Origin: Bromus sterilis
Taxonomy: Eukaryota; Streptophyta; Magnoliopsida; Poales; Poaceae
Assembly: GCA_950022295.1 (NCBI GenBank)
Contig: OX465595.1
Coordinates: forward strand, 120,468,270-120,532,269
Reading direction: 5' to 3'
Length of the DNA: 64,000 nt
Shown: in pieces, positions 48,399 through 61,208 of the stretch
Layout of the letters: each line of letters starts with the position of its first letter
Numbering within the stretch: the first letter of the stretch is position 1
Program-made: the position numbers and the translations under genes
Notes under the pieces: model-generated
Database searches by the model: none
Seen by the model: the letters and a program-made list of their open reading frames with translations, nothing else
Told to the model about the DNA's origin: nothing

Positions 48399-49031
48399 AT
48401 GGATTATGGAGTAGGACTCGCCTTTTCTCGGGCGATGTCGAGACTGAAGGTGGAGCAATGGATTCGTAGTATGGAGGAGCACATGAAGATAAACCAGGTT
48501 GGAAGTGAGGACATGGTCCCCTATGCTGTTAAGTACTTGGTACAAGAGGCTTCTACTTGGTGGACAATGCACCAGGCGATTAACGAATCAAGAAAGAATA
48601 TTACTTGGAAGGAATTTACAAATAATTTTGTTAGGATCTCGGCTCGTCACCCCGATGGAAAGGACGGTAACCCGTAAGAGGCCTCGTGCCTGCAAAATTT
48701 GCGGGGAAGTAGGACACTCCTATGAAGGACACCAGGATGGATGTCCCCATTGTGAGGAAATGCACATGGGTGAAGAATGCCCCACTGCACAAGTCACATG
48801 TTTCATGTGTGAAGGAAATAATCATTAACCGGCTCAGTGTTAATTTTTCATCATGACACAACAAGTATCTCAACATCAAAAGGAAGGAATGGAGAAAATT
48901 ATCCAAGAATTCAGGGAAGCACCCGTGAAGAAGAAAAAGAAGGACATTAGCCAAATTCAGTGTTTCTGGTGCAGGAATATGGGACATTGTGCCAACATGT
49001 GTCCAGAATTGAAGGGAGAGAAGAAGTTGTG
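48399..49031 (+). pseudogene. gag: Gag pseudogene with repeated zinc knuckles
   Basis: 48399-48677 gives a capsid-like segment (VEQWIRSMEEHMKI, YAVKYLVQEASTWWTMH, TWKEFTNNFVR) typical of Gypsy gag. A frameshift near 48665 leads to a Cys/His-rich tail in the next frame: CKICGEVGH, then CPHCEEMHMGEEC, then CFMCEGNNH and PAQC around a TAA (48826-48828). After another stop the tail ends with CFWCRNMGHCANMC at 48961-49002 and TGA 49030-49032. Two motifs fit CX2CX4HX4C exactly. Such tails bind element RNA. Four Cys-rich modules are more than the one or two usual in gag. Confidence 0.72.
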
Positions 49032-49672
49032 AACGTGGAAGCAAGGATGCTGACTTGGAGAAGCTTATGTTTGGCAATTACAGGATAGACGTTCGTAGGT
49101 GTGCACTAAGTGTACGTTGTTACTCTTTTTCTGTTAGTTGGAGATGTGGTTCGATGTATGCTTTGCTGGTTGAACTATATGTTTTATGTCATGATTGTTT
49201 TGTTAAGTTTTGTCTTGTACCCTGTGGCCCTGATATGTATTTGATTGATGTCGTGTGTTGTCGTTGGTGTTTCTTCTATGCGAGTATAATAAGTTTACAT
49301 TTCATTAGACCCCTCATCTATTTAGTATGCTTCAAGACTGAAGAAGACACAACAACAAGAAGAACAAGTTGACAAATGACAACAGTACATGAAGATTGCT
49401 TCGACAATGCGAAACTGAAGCTACCGTCATTGAAGACCCGAAGACCTGGAAGATTCAAGATTCCTATCGTTAGGTCATTTTTGTGAGCTGTCATTTCTTG
49501 GTTTTACCGACAGCTACACCTCAAAACTTATGTGTTCCAAAACTAGTGTGATGTTTGTATGGGTATCTCCCGCTATCTCTCTCTCTCTTCCTCAGTATCT
49601 ACATTCTATTCCCTCTCATCTTTAAGAAGTTACTACAATGGATGCTAATTTCAAGACTGGAATAAAAGATGG

Positions 49673-49963
49673 ATGCAACTTAATGCTGAGTTCAAGGATT
49701 ACCCAATGTGCCAGGATCTTACAACAAGCAAGCACAATCTTGCTAAAGAAAGAACCCTGGAGAAAGTGGTAGTCCACCAGTACACGTTTTATAGCAGTTT
49801 GCGCAAACCTGAGAGTTGTGAAGGAACGATAGAAGTTTTGTTTGGCTTGCAGAACCAATGGATTTATCTGAACCCAGTTCATGAACAAGAGGAACTTTCT
49901 GCAATGCTTGTGAGGATGACCGAGTGTTATATTGCGAGATTCGCTAAACCATATACAAGGTAA
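49673..49963 (+). CDS. Unrecognised 96-codon frame in gag-only element
   Basis: MQLNAEFKDYPMCQDLTTSK at the start, then a mixed-composition sequence with EVLFGLQNQWIYLNPVHEQE. No motif, signal or membrane segment is recognised. Composition is protein-like (few low-complexity stretches), but it stands alone among short frames inside a non-autonomous element. It may be chance, a remnant of pol, or a captured piece. Confidence 0.25.
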   Translation: MQLNAEFKDYPMCQDLTTSKHNLAKERTLEKVVVHQYTFYSSLRKPESCEGTIEVLFGLQNQWIYLNPVHEQEELSAMLVRMTECYIARFAKPYTR

Positions 49964-50601
49964 TGATAAGGGTGCGGAATGGATTGGCCCCCATGACGAC
50001 TACTCTTATTATTTGCTCTTGCTATGCGGGATAGTAAATCTTGAGTGACTTACCTATGTTTGCGAGACGATGATGTCAAAGCCTGAACCATAGAATTGTA
50101 CGATGTGTGACCCCTGTAGGAGATTACCGTTTGTGTTATACGGTGAGTATGGACCAAGACCATTTGCTGCAGGTATCCCGTGAAAGTATTATGGATGACC
50201 ACCATGAGAAAACTGATAGTTTCCTAGTATTGGCGCCAGATTTGTCAGCCATGAAGGCTCAGTACTTGAAGGACCCGTCTTTTGGATGCGGTGTTCAAGA
50301 CAACGACGGAGTATATGAACTATTCTAAGGATGCAATCGAAGGTGCAACACTCTTGAATACCAATGTATTTGGACGGCTCCTCTTTTGCTAAGGACTCAA
50401 GACCTGATAGGAGGAGGTGAATCTCTTTGAACGAGGTTATCGATGGAGTAAGATTTTGAAGACCACGTCGCATTCCTTTTAAGGGTGGTAGCAACCTGGA
50501 CCATCAGTGGATCGAGGGACGGTCATGAAGACCCGAACCCTCACCTTTCTTTCTAGCCTTTTCGAATCTCGAGGACGAGATTCCTTTTAAGGGTGGTAGT
50601 G

Positions 50602-53600
50602 TGTAACATCCCAAAATTCTCTGAATTTTGGAATGTTAATAAAATTAAATAGATAATGATTGTTTGCTTGATGGGTTTGATGTTCTCTGGGATTTAAAAC
50701 TTTTTGGAGTTTATTGAATATTAAAAAGAGAGGGAATAAAAGGACTTTCCTTAATATTCAGAATTGATGTTTTTGGAATTTATTATTTAAAACAAAACCA
50801 ACAAAACAAAATGAGAGAAAGTAATATGACTCCTACAACATATTAAAAGGTTGGAATTTTTTTTAAATCATTATTGGAATTCTTCTGAATATTCGAAACA
50901 GTTTTCAACTCAAGGAAATTCATTTGAGAGGATATAAAATGACTTATCCACTTTTTAATAAAGTTGGAAAATACTTAGAATATTACTTTAAAGTTTTTAA
51001 AATTTATTATGAGTATTATAAATAACTCTAAAATTATTTTAGGATTTTTTAATGCTAAGAGACTTTTTATTTCATTGAAATAATTTATTAAATATTCTAA
51101 AATAGTTGAAAAAAAATATTTAAATGGGATATTTATATTTTACCAAATTATTTATTGGTGTAACAATTTTAAAATTTATATTTTATTATTTAGAAATGGT
51201 TTGTCAATGCTTTTGACCAAATAAAAATATTTTTTATAATTTATTGGATTTTATTTGACTTATGAAAAGTATTTTATATTTAAATAAAGGCATTGAAAAA
51301 TGTATTTATTTTTATTTACCTTTTTGGAAAATGTAGTCATTGCATAATTTTATTTGGATTATTTGAAGAATTTAGGATTTTATTTCATTTTTCCCGACGA
51401 GTATTTATTTTTCTACCATTGTTTGAAGTTTCGGTTTTAAGTAAAAAGAAAAAGACTGTAGCCCGGCCCATTAGTTGTTTTCCGCCCATGAGCGCATTTC
51501 GAGCCCAAGTCCGACCCAGTTTAGTTTTTTTTCTCTCTGTCTATATATAGAAATTAGGATTTCTTTCTTTATTCTTTTCCTTTTTCTTCCAAATAAAAAA
51601 AAACAACAAACCCTAGCGGGACCCGCCGCCAGGCCGCGGACGGGCCGTCGCGCCGCCGGCCTCACCCCGAGCGCGCCGCCCACCTTGGCACGACCCGTCT
51701 GTCGCCTCGCACGCCGCGCCGCCTCGTGGTCGTGCCGCTGCACGCCTCGCCTCTGGAGCTCGCCGGCGCGCCTCCCGCGCAACCGTTCCGCGTCGGAGCG
51801 CCGCCGGCTGTCCCAGCCACCGCCACCGTCAGCTATGGACACCGCCACTACCCGCGACGCCCGCGCCCGAGGGCCGCCCCTGCGTCGTCGTCTCGATCCG
51901 CTGCCAGCCAACCTCGCCGGAGCCGGCCGGAGCACGCCGTCGCCGGTCGCCGCCAAAAAAACCGCCGGTAAGCTGCCGGGCCACCTCGGCCATCGGATCT
52001 AGATCCGACGATCGAGATCTGGTTTTTTTTAGTTTTTGGTTAACCAGAGTTGACCGATTTTTCTTAGTTAACCGTTGTTTTTATTCAGCAAACGTTCGTC
52101 GGAATTTCACCAGAGCGAACGCCGTTCACTCCGTAGCAGTAGGGATCTGTTCATGATGGAAGTTTTATTTTAATTGCAGATTAGCCCTTTTTCCCAGTTT
52201 GCACCCTAGAATCTCCGTAGCCGTATCGTCTAAACCATAACTCGGAATTAGGTGATTCTTTTTCCTATGCACTCGTATTGATCAGTAGCTTTTCATAGTA
52301 TAAACCTTTCACACATTTGTACACTTTTGAATTTCAATTTATTCAAATTCAAATTCAAACTCCGGAGGTCGTATTTTTTCAACCGTTGATCCAAATCGAG
52401 TGATTATTTTTGCATTGGATCACTCGTGTCATGTACTTTCTGTCTATATCATGTGTACACAAAAATTCAATTGTTTCTTGATCTGTTTAAAGTCAAATTC
52501 AATTCAAATTTGAACTTGCTATGACCTGTGTTGTGGTATTCCGTTTCACGTGATTCTTTTGGCATATCGGATCATTTGAGACATGTTGTCGGTAAGATTC
52601 ACGCACTTGTCTTGTGGGCATGATATTCACCTTGAATTCATAATGTCCATGATCACAACTCCTTACCGATGAATCTTTATCTGTTGACTCTCTCGAGTTC
52701 ACTCCCACCGATCACCTTCGAGCACATCTATACCTCTGCACTTCAAACCTTTTTGTTTTGTTGCTAAAACCTTTGTGTTTGTTTGTTGAACTTTTGTTTG
52801 TCTCGTTGTGATGTGATTTCTTATTCGAGTTCCTTCGCTTGCGATATATTTCTCGGAGTGTGACGAGTAGAGTTGACTGGACCGTGAGAGCGAAGATCTT
52901 CACCGAATGGAAAAGGCAAGTTACACTTTGACCATACCTCAACCTGTATTTTCTATTATGCATGTAGAAAATTATCACTCTATGCATGTGTAGGATCATA
53001 TATTAGTTATGATTTAAACCTAGTAGGATAGCCATATTTTCTGACCTTGTATTTCATTGTTGCCTTAGGATCGTGGTTGTTATATACTGCTATTCCTTTG
53101 TAGACGGGGATTGGCTGAGTTATCATTGAACTATGTGAGGATTAATGACTTGACTATCTTAAATAGAAATCACCTCTGGGCGGGCAGGGAATGCATCCTG
53201 GGGCTCGTGCCTTGACTAAGGAGGGGCCAGGGCTAAATGCTTCCCAAATGGTTGTTTTGGTGGTGAACCGGGTGCGTCATGGTGACTACCCTCTGAACGC
53301 AGTGGGCGTCGTCCAGGCTCAAAAAGATCGGACAGACAGTGTGACTAGTAGCTTCCATGTACAACCAATGGCTATATGGGCTCTGGCTTAGATGAGTAAG
53401 TTGTGGGGAACCTGGCCCTGGTAGCTAGCTGATGTAGATATGATAGGTGTACCGGCTACCAAAGGGTGGAGGCAACCTCTTCTGAAAGACTATGTCACAA
53501 TCTTCGGGTTGAGTCCAGTGGGGAAAGTGTACAAACCTCTACAGAGTGTACAAACTGATCATGATTAGCCGTGTCCACGGTTACGGACAACTTTGAGCAA

Positions 53601-54210
53601 CTGGGCATTATTGTTGTTGGATGGTCTTGACAGATAATTCACCTTAATAAGAATTTGAGTGTGAACTTTTAATAAAGGGATGGTTGGAATTGGTGTAGCC
53701 CGATTCAATCATACTTAGGACTAGCAAGACAAATTAAAAATTGACTAGTTGTAGTATGTGAGGGAAAAACTAGCTTTCTGCAAAACTAAACCATAAGCCT
53801 TTTCTTTTGACTTATCCTTGCATGTAGATGTAGGTCTGTTATATCTTTTTTCGTGTGACTTGCCGTACAAATCAGATGTACTGACCCATTGTCGGGCTGT
53901 AACCTTCGGTGTTGCAGGATTGTATACGACGAGTAAGTGATGCGATGTAGGGTTACGATGTCTATACTCAACTTGTCGGTGGATTTGATGGACGCCACGA
54001 AGCTTATATCATTTTCCGCTGTATTTTATTTGTAAGCTAGCCTTGAGCTATGCAGGTATGCTTTATTTTAATACTGGATCTTCGATGTAATATTTATGAA
54101 ATGTGGTTTATTCTTGGTATTACATCTTGTACTGTGTGTGCTAGCTATTGATCCAGGGACTAGCACAGAATGCACAGAGACTTGGATTCTTAGTGAATCG
54201 GGTCGTTACA
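50602..54210 (+). repeat. 3' LTR of the gag-only element
   Basis: 3609 bp, TGTAACATCCC to TCGTTACA, followed by GCCAC (54211-54215). TATA-like CTATATATA at 51541-51549 and AAACCCTAG near 51609, as in the left copy. Confidence 0.92.
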
Positions 54211-56702
54211 GCCACAAACCTACCAGAACTCTGAACTACTGCGACTCATTGAGCTGAGAAGGGGTGAGTTAGTAGGTTGAGCGGGGGTCCGTTTGCCCAA
54301 CATGTGGTAGTACTCTTCATCTTGGATCACCACACAAGAACTCGGGCTTAAAGCGGTGTTCAACGAGACAACCCACTGTGTACTCCTACACAGCCTCTCA
54401 TCGTTCACCTTGTATTAGGGTAGATTCACCAACACATTTCCACCATCATCAACATGATTGCTACCATCCCGACTGACATAACAGTATCAACATTGTATCA
54501 ATCTAAGCATGCAATAAGAAGTAACAGTTGCAGGGGCCACATGATATCAATCAACTCCTACATCTTTTAGGATTGTGGTTTGCTTACTACTTTGACAAAA
54601 GATAAGTCATGCAAAGGAATGGGTTCATCTATGCGGTAGAAACATAGCATGGTAATCATCCTAAACAATGCATAAGCGATACTGAGAGGGAAGTGAGATT
54701 TTATCGACATGATCAATGGGGGTTTGCTTGCCTTGCTGACGAGGGTCGTACACGGTATCTTCAACGGAGGGGGTGATCTCGGGTTCCGGCTCCACCTCTA
54801 TTCGACAAACAACACAAACATCGAAACAAAAATAAGACAATTCTCAAACACATGAGTTGGAGGTTGAAACTGGATGTATGTGTCACTGATGTGTGAGTTA
54901 TTCCATTTAAAAGGAGTATATTGCAAATGAATTGCAAATTCAAACTCCGATTTGAATTTCAAAAGAATGCATATGCAATATTGCCACTATTCACCCAATT
55001 TTATTTGGTCAAACATGAAAACAGATTGCATATTCAGAATACTTGCATTTTTATGATAATTTTACATATATTATATGTTTAATTTGGAGTTAAAATGAAT
55101 TAGTTATGAATTTCCAAAGTTTAAAGCATTTTCTTTAAATTGGAAAAGGGGTTTATTGCGTCACTGTGATGTCATGTTGGCATCAGGGGTTTGACTGTGG
55201 TCAAACTGACCTGTGGGCCAGGGCTGTCAGCCTCTCTAGGTTTAATCTCTGTTAATTAACTTAACAGAGGGGTTTAGGGGGGCCTAGGGCCCACATGGCA
55301 GTGGCTGGAAGGGGGGATTAGAAACTAAGCTAATCACGGCCACGTTGGCCTCGTCGGCGGCTAGCTGCCGGTGACCAAAACCACGGCGGCGCTACTCGGG
55401 TTCTCGAATCCGGCCACTATTTGGTGCGTCGTGACCACCAAAAGGCGGACCGTGCACGCCCGCTTCACCAGCATCTATGGGGAGGCTCAGGAGGGGCCGG
55501 AGCCTCGTTGGCAACGTGCTCGGGTGGCGACAGAACCACGGCGAGGAGGTGGTCCTTGTTGTGGTGCACCAAGGGAGCCACGGATGGGCGCGTTCGAAGC
55601 AGAGGAGCAAGGCAATCATGAAAGACACAGGCATGGGTTCGTTTGGTTCTCGGTTGCTCGCCGACGAGCAGCACGGCGGCGAGGTGCTTCGACGTCCATA
55701 GAAAAAGACGTCAGAGAGGAGGAAGGAGACGATGGGCTAGCTCAAGAGAACCAGTACCTCACCCTCAACTCAACGGAGGCAGTGGCGTGGTCGCAGATGT
55801 TGCACGGTGGCCGGAATTGAAGAAATCGTGCGTCGGCTCCGGCGAGATAAAGTCGACAATTGTGACGGCTCCAAGCTCGATTAGGTCACCATCTTCTCCA
55901 GCTTTGCGGGACGACGGCGTTGCGCAAGGGGGGAACAATCTCCTGGCTTGTCTCTGGCATTGGCTGTGTTTCCCTTCGACGAGGAACTGCGACGGCGCTC
56001 GGTTGGTCTGGGGAAATCGCACAGGGGGCGGGAGAGACTGCGGAGAGAGAGGGAAATTGACGAGGAAGTCCAGGGGCTTCTCCTGGACACGCGGAAGACA
56101 ACGGGGAAGCAAGAAGCTCGCCGGCGTGGCGTTGGCGGCCACAACATGGCCGCCACGCACCTGCGTGCTGGCCTGCCTGGGGTAGACGACAAGGGCTCCA
56201 GGTAGGCTGGGCCGGCTGGGCCGGCTGGGGTATGAGTTGGGCCAAAACTCAGGTAAGACTCTTTTCTATTTTCTGTTCTGTTTTCTTGTCTGTTAATTTG
56301 TTTGCCTTGCTAAGTAAAATAGCTAGGCATTTTGTAAAATGCTGAAACTTTTTATATGGCCTCACAATATAATAGGCTACCACTTGTAAAGTTTGAACAT
56401 TTTTAAAATTCAAATTATTTGAACTTTAATTCAAATAGGGGATTAAATTTAAATCCATGCACCTCTTTGAATATTTGAAAAATCCATGAGCATGGGAATG
56501 CTACCACATCACTTTATATGTAATCATACTCATTTATGTGACTTTTCAAAAATGAAAAAGGAATTTTTGGAGCAACTTTTATTCTGGCCATTTCAATTAA
56601 ATTCATCTGGGGGGTGTTCTCTCTCCCATTTCATTTTCTTTTTGAATTTTTCCATGATGCAAAGTGAGACTTGATCCTAGCACATACCTAACAGAGGGTT
56701 CA
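54211..56702 (-). repeat. Large-LTR Gypsy element, 3' LTR, second piece
   Basis: Continues 41116-42524 after the GCCAC duplication. GC-rich block 55340-56240 yields several overlapping open frames on both strands that are not genes. Inner end reads TGAACCC on the minus strand at 56702, next to the interior. Confidence 0.82.
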
Positions 56703-57036
56703 GAGAACTCGCCCCCACTCAAAAGAATCTCGTCCCGAGATTCAGAAGTCTGCGGGAGGAAGGAGGGGTACTCGGCACTGAGACGGTCTTCTCTTCCCCA
56801 CGTGGCTTCTTTCTCATAGTGGTGTGACCATCGCACTTTCAGAAACTTAATCTTCTGAAGACAAGTGACACGCTCTGCTGAATCAAGAATACGAACGGGG
56901 TATTCTCGATAAGAAAGGTCATCTTGGAGATCAAGCGTTTCATGGTCGACTTCGCGGATGGGGTCCTGGAAGCAACTCCTGAGTTGTGACACATGGAATA
57001 CATCATGTACTCTGGAAAGGTGCGGGGGTAGTTCAA
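56703..57036 (-). pseudogene. pol: Gypsy integrase C-terminus with chromodomain, truncated
   Basis: On the minus strand from 57036 it reads IELPPHLSRVHDVFHVSQLR, the conserved C-terminal core of chromovirus integrases, then DLQDDLSYREYPVRILDSAE and VRWSHHYEKEATWGREDRL, a chromodomain-type segment thought to steer integration to chromatin. It then runs into ESRDEILLSGGEF, which overlaps the polypurine region, and on into the LTR without a stop. It lacks everything upstream because the element at 57037 is inserted in codon sequence here. The frame is open and well preserved, the best evidence that this Gypsy element once was autonomous; the rest lies right of the window. Confidence 0.85.
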
Positions 57037-60000
57037 TGTAAGGCCTGATATGCGGTACTGTTCCAGATCTAGGTGTTTCCACCCAGATCCGGGGACGAAG
57101 CACATATCGCTCCCACCGCGACATATGACAAAGCCATATGCCCCGGATTTCCAACATGATATCACAACATTACAGATACAGGATACAACATCTCATACAA
57201 TCGGCATACAACTACCTCAAATACAATACAACATCGGAAGATACATGTCTGGGTACAGACTACAAGCAAATGCTTAGTGGCAAAGAGAAAATCATCGATC
57301 CCCATAACCACACGGGTCCAGGCCCTCCGCCGGGATCCGCCTAACTAGTCGTCGTCGAGTCTCCACGTGAAACGTTGATCAGCATACCTGTTGTCGATCA
57401 AGAACCCTGAATAGAGTTTGGGGGTAGTATCATGAGTATAGAGGTACTCAGCATCCAACTGTAGTGGTCATCTGACCTAGCAAGGACTTCATCACTCGTC
57501 ATTCTAGGACAACTAGTAGTTTACGGTAAGGATGGGGTAAGTGGTGAGGTTGCTGCCGCACTAGAATTTATGAAGTGGCTAACGATCTAGAGAGTAAGAT
57601 AAGAAGCCAAGCATTCAATGAGGAATCCCCTCCAACAAGTCTTGCTATCAACTACTTACGCAATCATAACACCTATCCTATCCTTGTCCTCCTCTCTTCG
57701 CATCCCGACGAAGAAGAAGCAGTCAAGGAACACACACGCGTTGATCAGGTTATATTAAAATTATCTCAATTGTTGTTGTCTATGAACAGGACGTAGGTCT
57801 CAAGTTGTCCATAACCGTGGACATGGCTTCTCGAAAAGATTTAACCCTGCAGGGGTGTACCAACTGCTCATTACAAGGCTCCACAGGCACGCCCATCTCT
57901 CTTAGTTTCTACCCCTCACAGGCAGCCATTTGATGATTTAGTCCCGAGAGATCCGGAACGACAGGTCCCTCTAACTAACAACGCACAAATCCGGATGGCC
58001 CCCGTTGAGTCGACATCCAACTCAAAAGCCGGCCGCGCTCTCGAATCGGCCTCTAGCACTCAAAAGTCTGGACGAGGTTGGGTTAGTTGCCCAAACAGAT
58101 GTGGACAACCCCCTAGCTCCCTGCGGTGCACCAACAAGAGAAACCATGTCTCCGCTGGCCCAAGTTGTTTGAAATCTGCCGGCCGCGGACCAGTCACACA
58201 CACGTTTCAAATGCTAAATCATCTTGGGCCACCACTAGAAATGTTTGAAGCTAGGTAGGTAAGAAGAGGGGACCCCATAAAATCCCACACGCGGTTAGGC
58301 ACGCTCAGTCTTAAAACTAATACCTGGAACTCGGATCCTAGGTGACTCGAATGGAACAAAGCATCGGGGCGGGATAGCCTAGACCTTCCATCCTTCATCG
58401 CATATAGTCAACATTTATAATAATCATATCATCAACAACAATTTCATAATGTGATATCCCAAACCCTGGAGTAACAGGGTAACATCGTAGCATCCTAAGC
58501 ATGCATACTAAGTAGGGGCTGAGCAACGAGCAGTAGTATCATAGCAGTACAAGGTTTGCTGGGAGGGGACATGGCTGTATCGGTTTGAAAGAGGCTATAA
58601 ACATGTGGTAGGATCAAACATCGAACCTAACCTAGACTAGCATGCAAACCGCTGGTTGAAATAGAATGGATCATAAGTAATGCATAGTCCTTGCCTGTTG
58701 ATAAGTCGGGTTCCGAAGGTGTAGTTGATCGCAAGCTCGCATCGTCTCCGAGTGGTACCCGCGGAAGCACACAAGAGGATAAACACTTGAAAGCAATCAA
58801 CGAGCAAGCATCTATAACTACAAAGCAAACACGAGCAAGCATCAACAAGAAGGCAACAAGAGACATCGCACCTACCGTCGAGAGCGGTTACTAACAAATT
58901 AAGTGGAGTACTCGTCACACACGACGATACCGCACATTTGGAAAGGTTCGAGTTGTTTAGCTACAGGTGATCAACAAAGGTTCTTAACATGGCATCTCAC
59001 TCAAGCATGGCATAGTACACAAACATGACAAGAGGTGAAGCATAAGTAAACTATCTATGCTAGACAATTTAAGTGAGGCACAATCCTAAACATGGCATAA
59101 CACTAAGTGTCCCACGACCATTAAAAGATTTGGTACTTTTCTTCCCTAAACCATATTTTAGGTTGGTTAACAACAGAAAACAATAGCATAAACACAAAGT
59201 ACACGAAAAACTAATCAAGTTACATATAAAGAACACTCCAAACAGAGTTAAAGTTAAAAAGATACAAGAAAAACAAGTTACGGGCACAATCTGCCAACAT
59301 CGGGAAGCACACTTTAGAGCATTGCATAAACAACATAATGCATGCAAACATGCTCAAAAATGATATGAAACTAAAGTAGACATGGCAGGGAAGGCATGGC
59401 AAAAGGAATCATGCAAAATGGCATCATAGATCAAAAGATATTAAGCATGCAACATGGCATCGGAACGTTACACACTTAGAGAAAAAGAGAGGTGGCCGTC
59501 AAAAACAGCAGCATAGCAACTTTGGAGCTCTATAAATATATGACCAGCAAGCATATCATTAAAATGCAATACATATAATGGAAGTAGACATGATTCTTAA
59601 CACATAGGAAAAAAATCAATGCAATAGGCCTCATGGATTTGACACAAGCATCACCCAAAGTTTGAACAAAATAACAGCAGCAGTAGTTAACAGCAGATTT
59701 AGCAACTTAACGATCTGGTGCCCTGTTCAACACACAACTAAATATTCAATATGACCTCAAAATAAATAACTTACTAAAGATGAACTCTAGAGCACACAAA
59801 GAACAACCAAACAAAAAAAGAATCACTTCATTTGGACCTACGAGTCAACGGGAAATAAATTTGCAAAACGGGATATGCAGCACAATTTTACCAAACTTGG
59901 TGAAAATTCGCAGGGGCTAGAACAGAAAAAAAGGTCGAAGGGTCTCACCCATGGGCACGGCCCAACAGTGGCTGGAGAGGCCAGGGCGGCTAGGCCTTGG

Positions 60001-61208
60001 CGCTGGGCCGTGGATGCGAGGAGGCCGGCCCGTTGGAGGTGGCGCTTGGCTGGGCCGCAGGGCAGGCCGGCCCACTGGACGGCGGCGGCCTGGCCGGCTA
60101 GATCGGGCGCCCGTCGGCTCCCTCCCGAGCGGAGGCGACTGCCCGGTGGCTGCGCCGGCCACCGGCAGTGAGCGGCGACGTGGCCGGGGCGCGAGGCGGC
60201 TCGGATCTGGCGTGGCAGAGGGCGGAGGAGGCGGATCCGGCTGCGGGACGGGGTGGCTCTGCCACCTCGAGCTTCTCCATAGAGCTCGGGAACCCATGGC
60301 GGCGCCGTCCATGGCGCACGGAGGAGGACAGCGGCCCGGCGTCCTTCAGGCGAGGGAGAAGAGGGAGGTGAGGAAGGTGAGCGAGAGGAGGAGGCGCGGG
60401 GAAGAGGAGAGGGCCACGGTGGCCGGGTTGCTTGCCGGTGACCGCGAGTTGGCCGGCGGCGGGAGGCGGCTCGGGTGTCGGGCGGAGCCCAGATGGGCCT
60501 CGGCGGGCCTGGCAGCGGCGGCCGGAGCCCTGCGGGGCCCGGATGCGGCTGTGCTGCTGGGGAGGCTGGGGACGCGATCTGGACCGTTGGATCTCAGATC
60601 TGACGGTCCAGATCAGAGGGAGAGCTAGGTTTTCGCAATTTTGGGGGCTATTGGGAAGATCTAGGCAAATTGGAGGGGGTGGCTGCAATTTTGTGCTAGG
60701 GAAACCCTAGAAAAGGGTGGGAGTGTGGTGGTATTTATATAGCCCAGGTGGCTGTTAGTTTGCAAAAACATCCCCGGTTTTCTCTCGCGCGCGCGGTGCT
60801 CACGTTTCTAACCGCCGGGGTCCGCAGGACCTCCGATTCGGGTAAAACTTCTAACTGTGTGATCAGTGCGTCGAGCCGGCGGCGTTCACCTCGCCATGGA
60901 ACCATTTCGAGAACACTTTCTGGCGTGATATAAGAATATCCCGTTTACTTATTAAACGAGGTTTTTCGTTCCGTTGGCTGCTGCTGGTTTGGTGTGGGTT
61001 TTCGCGACGGTGATCGGGTGAAACCCGGTTTCGCAAAGGTCGAGTATCAGGACGGCAAGGATCGGTCTCCGTCCGGTACGAGATAAGAGGGGGAACAATA
61101 ATCGCCGATCGATAAATCGGGGATGCAAACACCGCAAACAAATAAGACAATCAAACAACTCACACCGAAAACAAAAATTTTCATTTTTGTGAAATCTGGG
61201 CTGTTACA
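57037..61208 (-). repeat. 3' LTR of the 57-kb element
   Basis: 4172 bp, TG...CA. On the minus strand it starts TGTAACAGCCCAGATTTC and ends CGGGCCTTACA. TATA box on the minus strand at about 60734-60740. GC-rich leader-like block 59960-60600 gives frames of up to 225 codons on both strands, judged spurious. Confidence 0.88.

Larger units (their letters stand above)
47798..50601 (+). mobile_element. Interior of gag-only LTR element (primer site to polypurine tract)
   Basis: Primer site TGGTATCAGAGCC at 47800-47812; polypurine tract AAGGGTGGTAG at 50589-50599, preceded by GAGGACGAGATTCC, typical of chromovirus-type Gypsy. Only a gag pseudogene and one unrecognised frame lie between. Protease, RT and integrase are absent, so the family is non-autonomous. 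47813-48398, 49032-49672 and 49964-50588 contain no recognised coding. Confidence 0.82.

Noticed and set aside
55371..56245. Cluster of 100-180-codon frames
   Set aside because: GC-rich block within a Gypsy LTR; no homology recognised and frames overlap on both strands.
59917..60710. Frames of up to 225 codons, Arg/Gly/Pro-rich
   Set aside because: Same GC-rich LTR block as above; low complexity, open on both strands.
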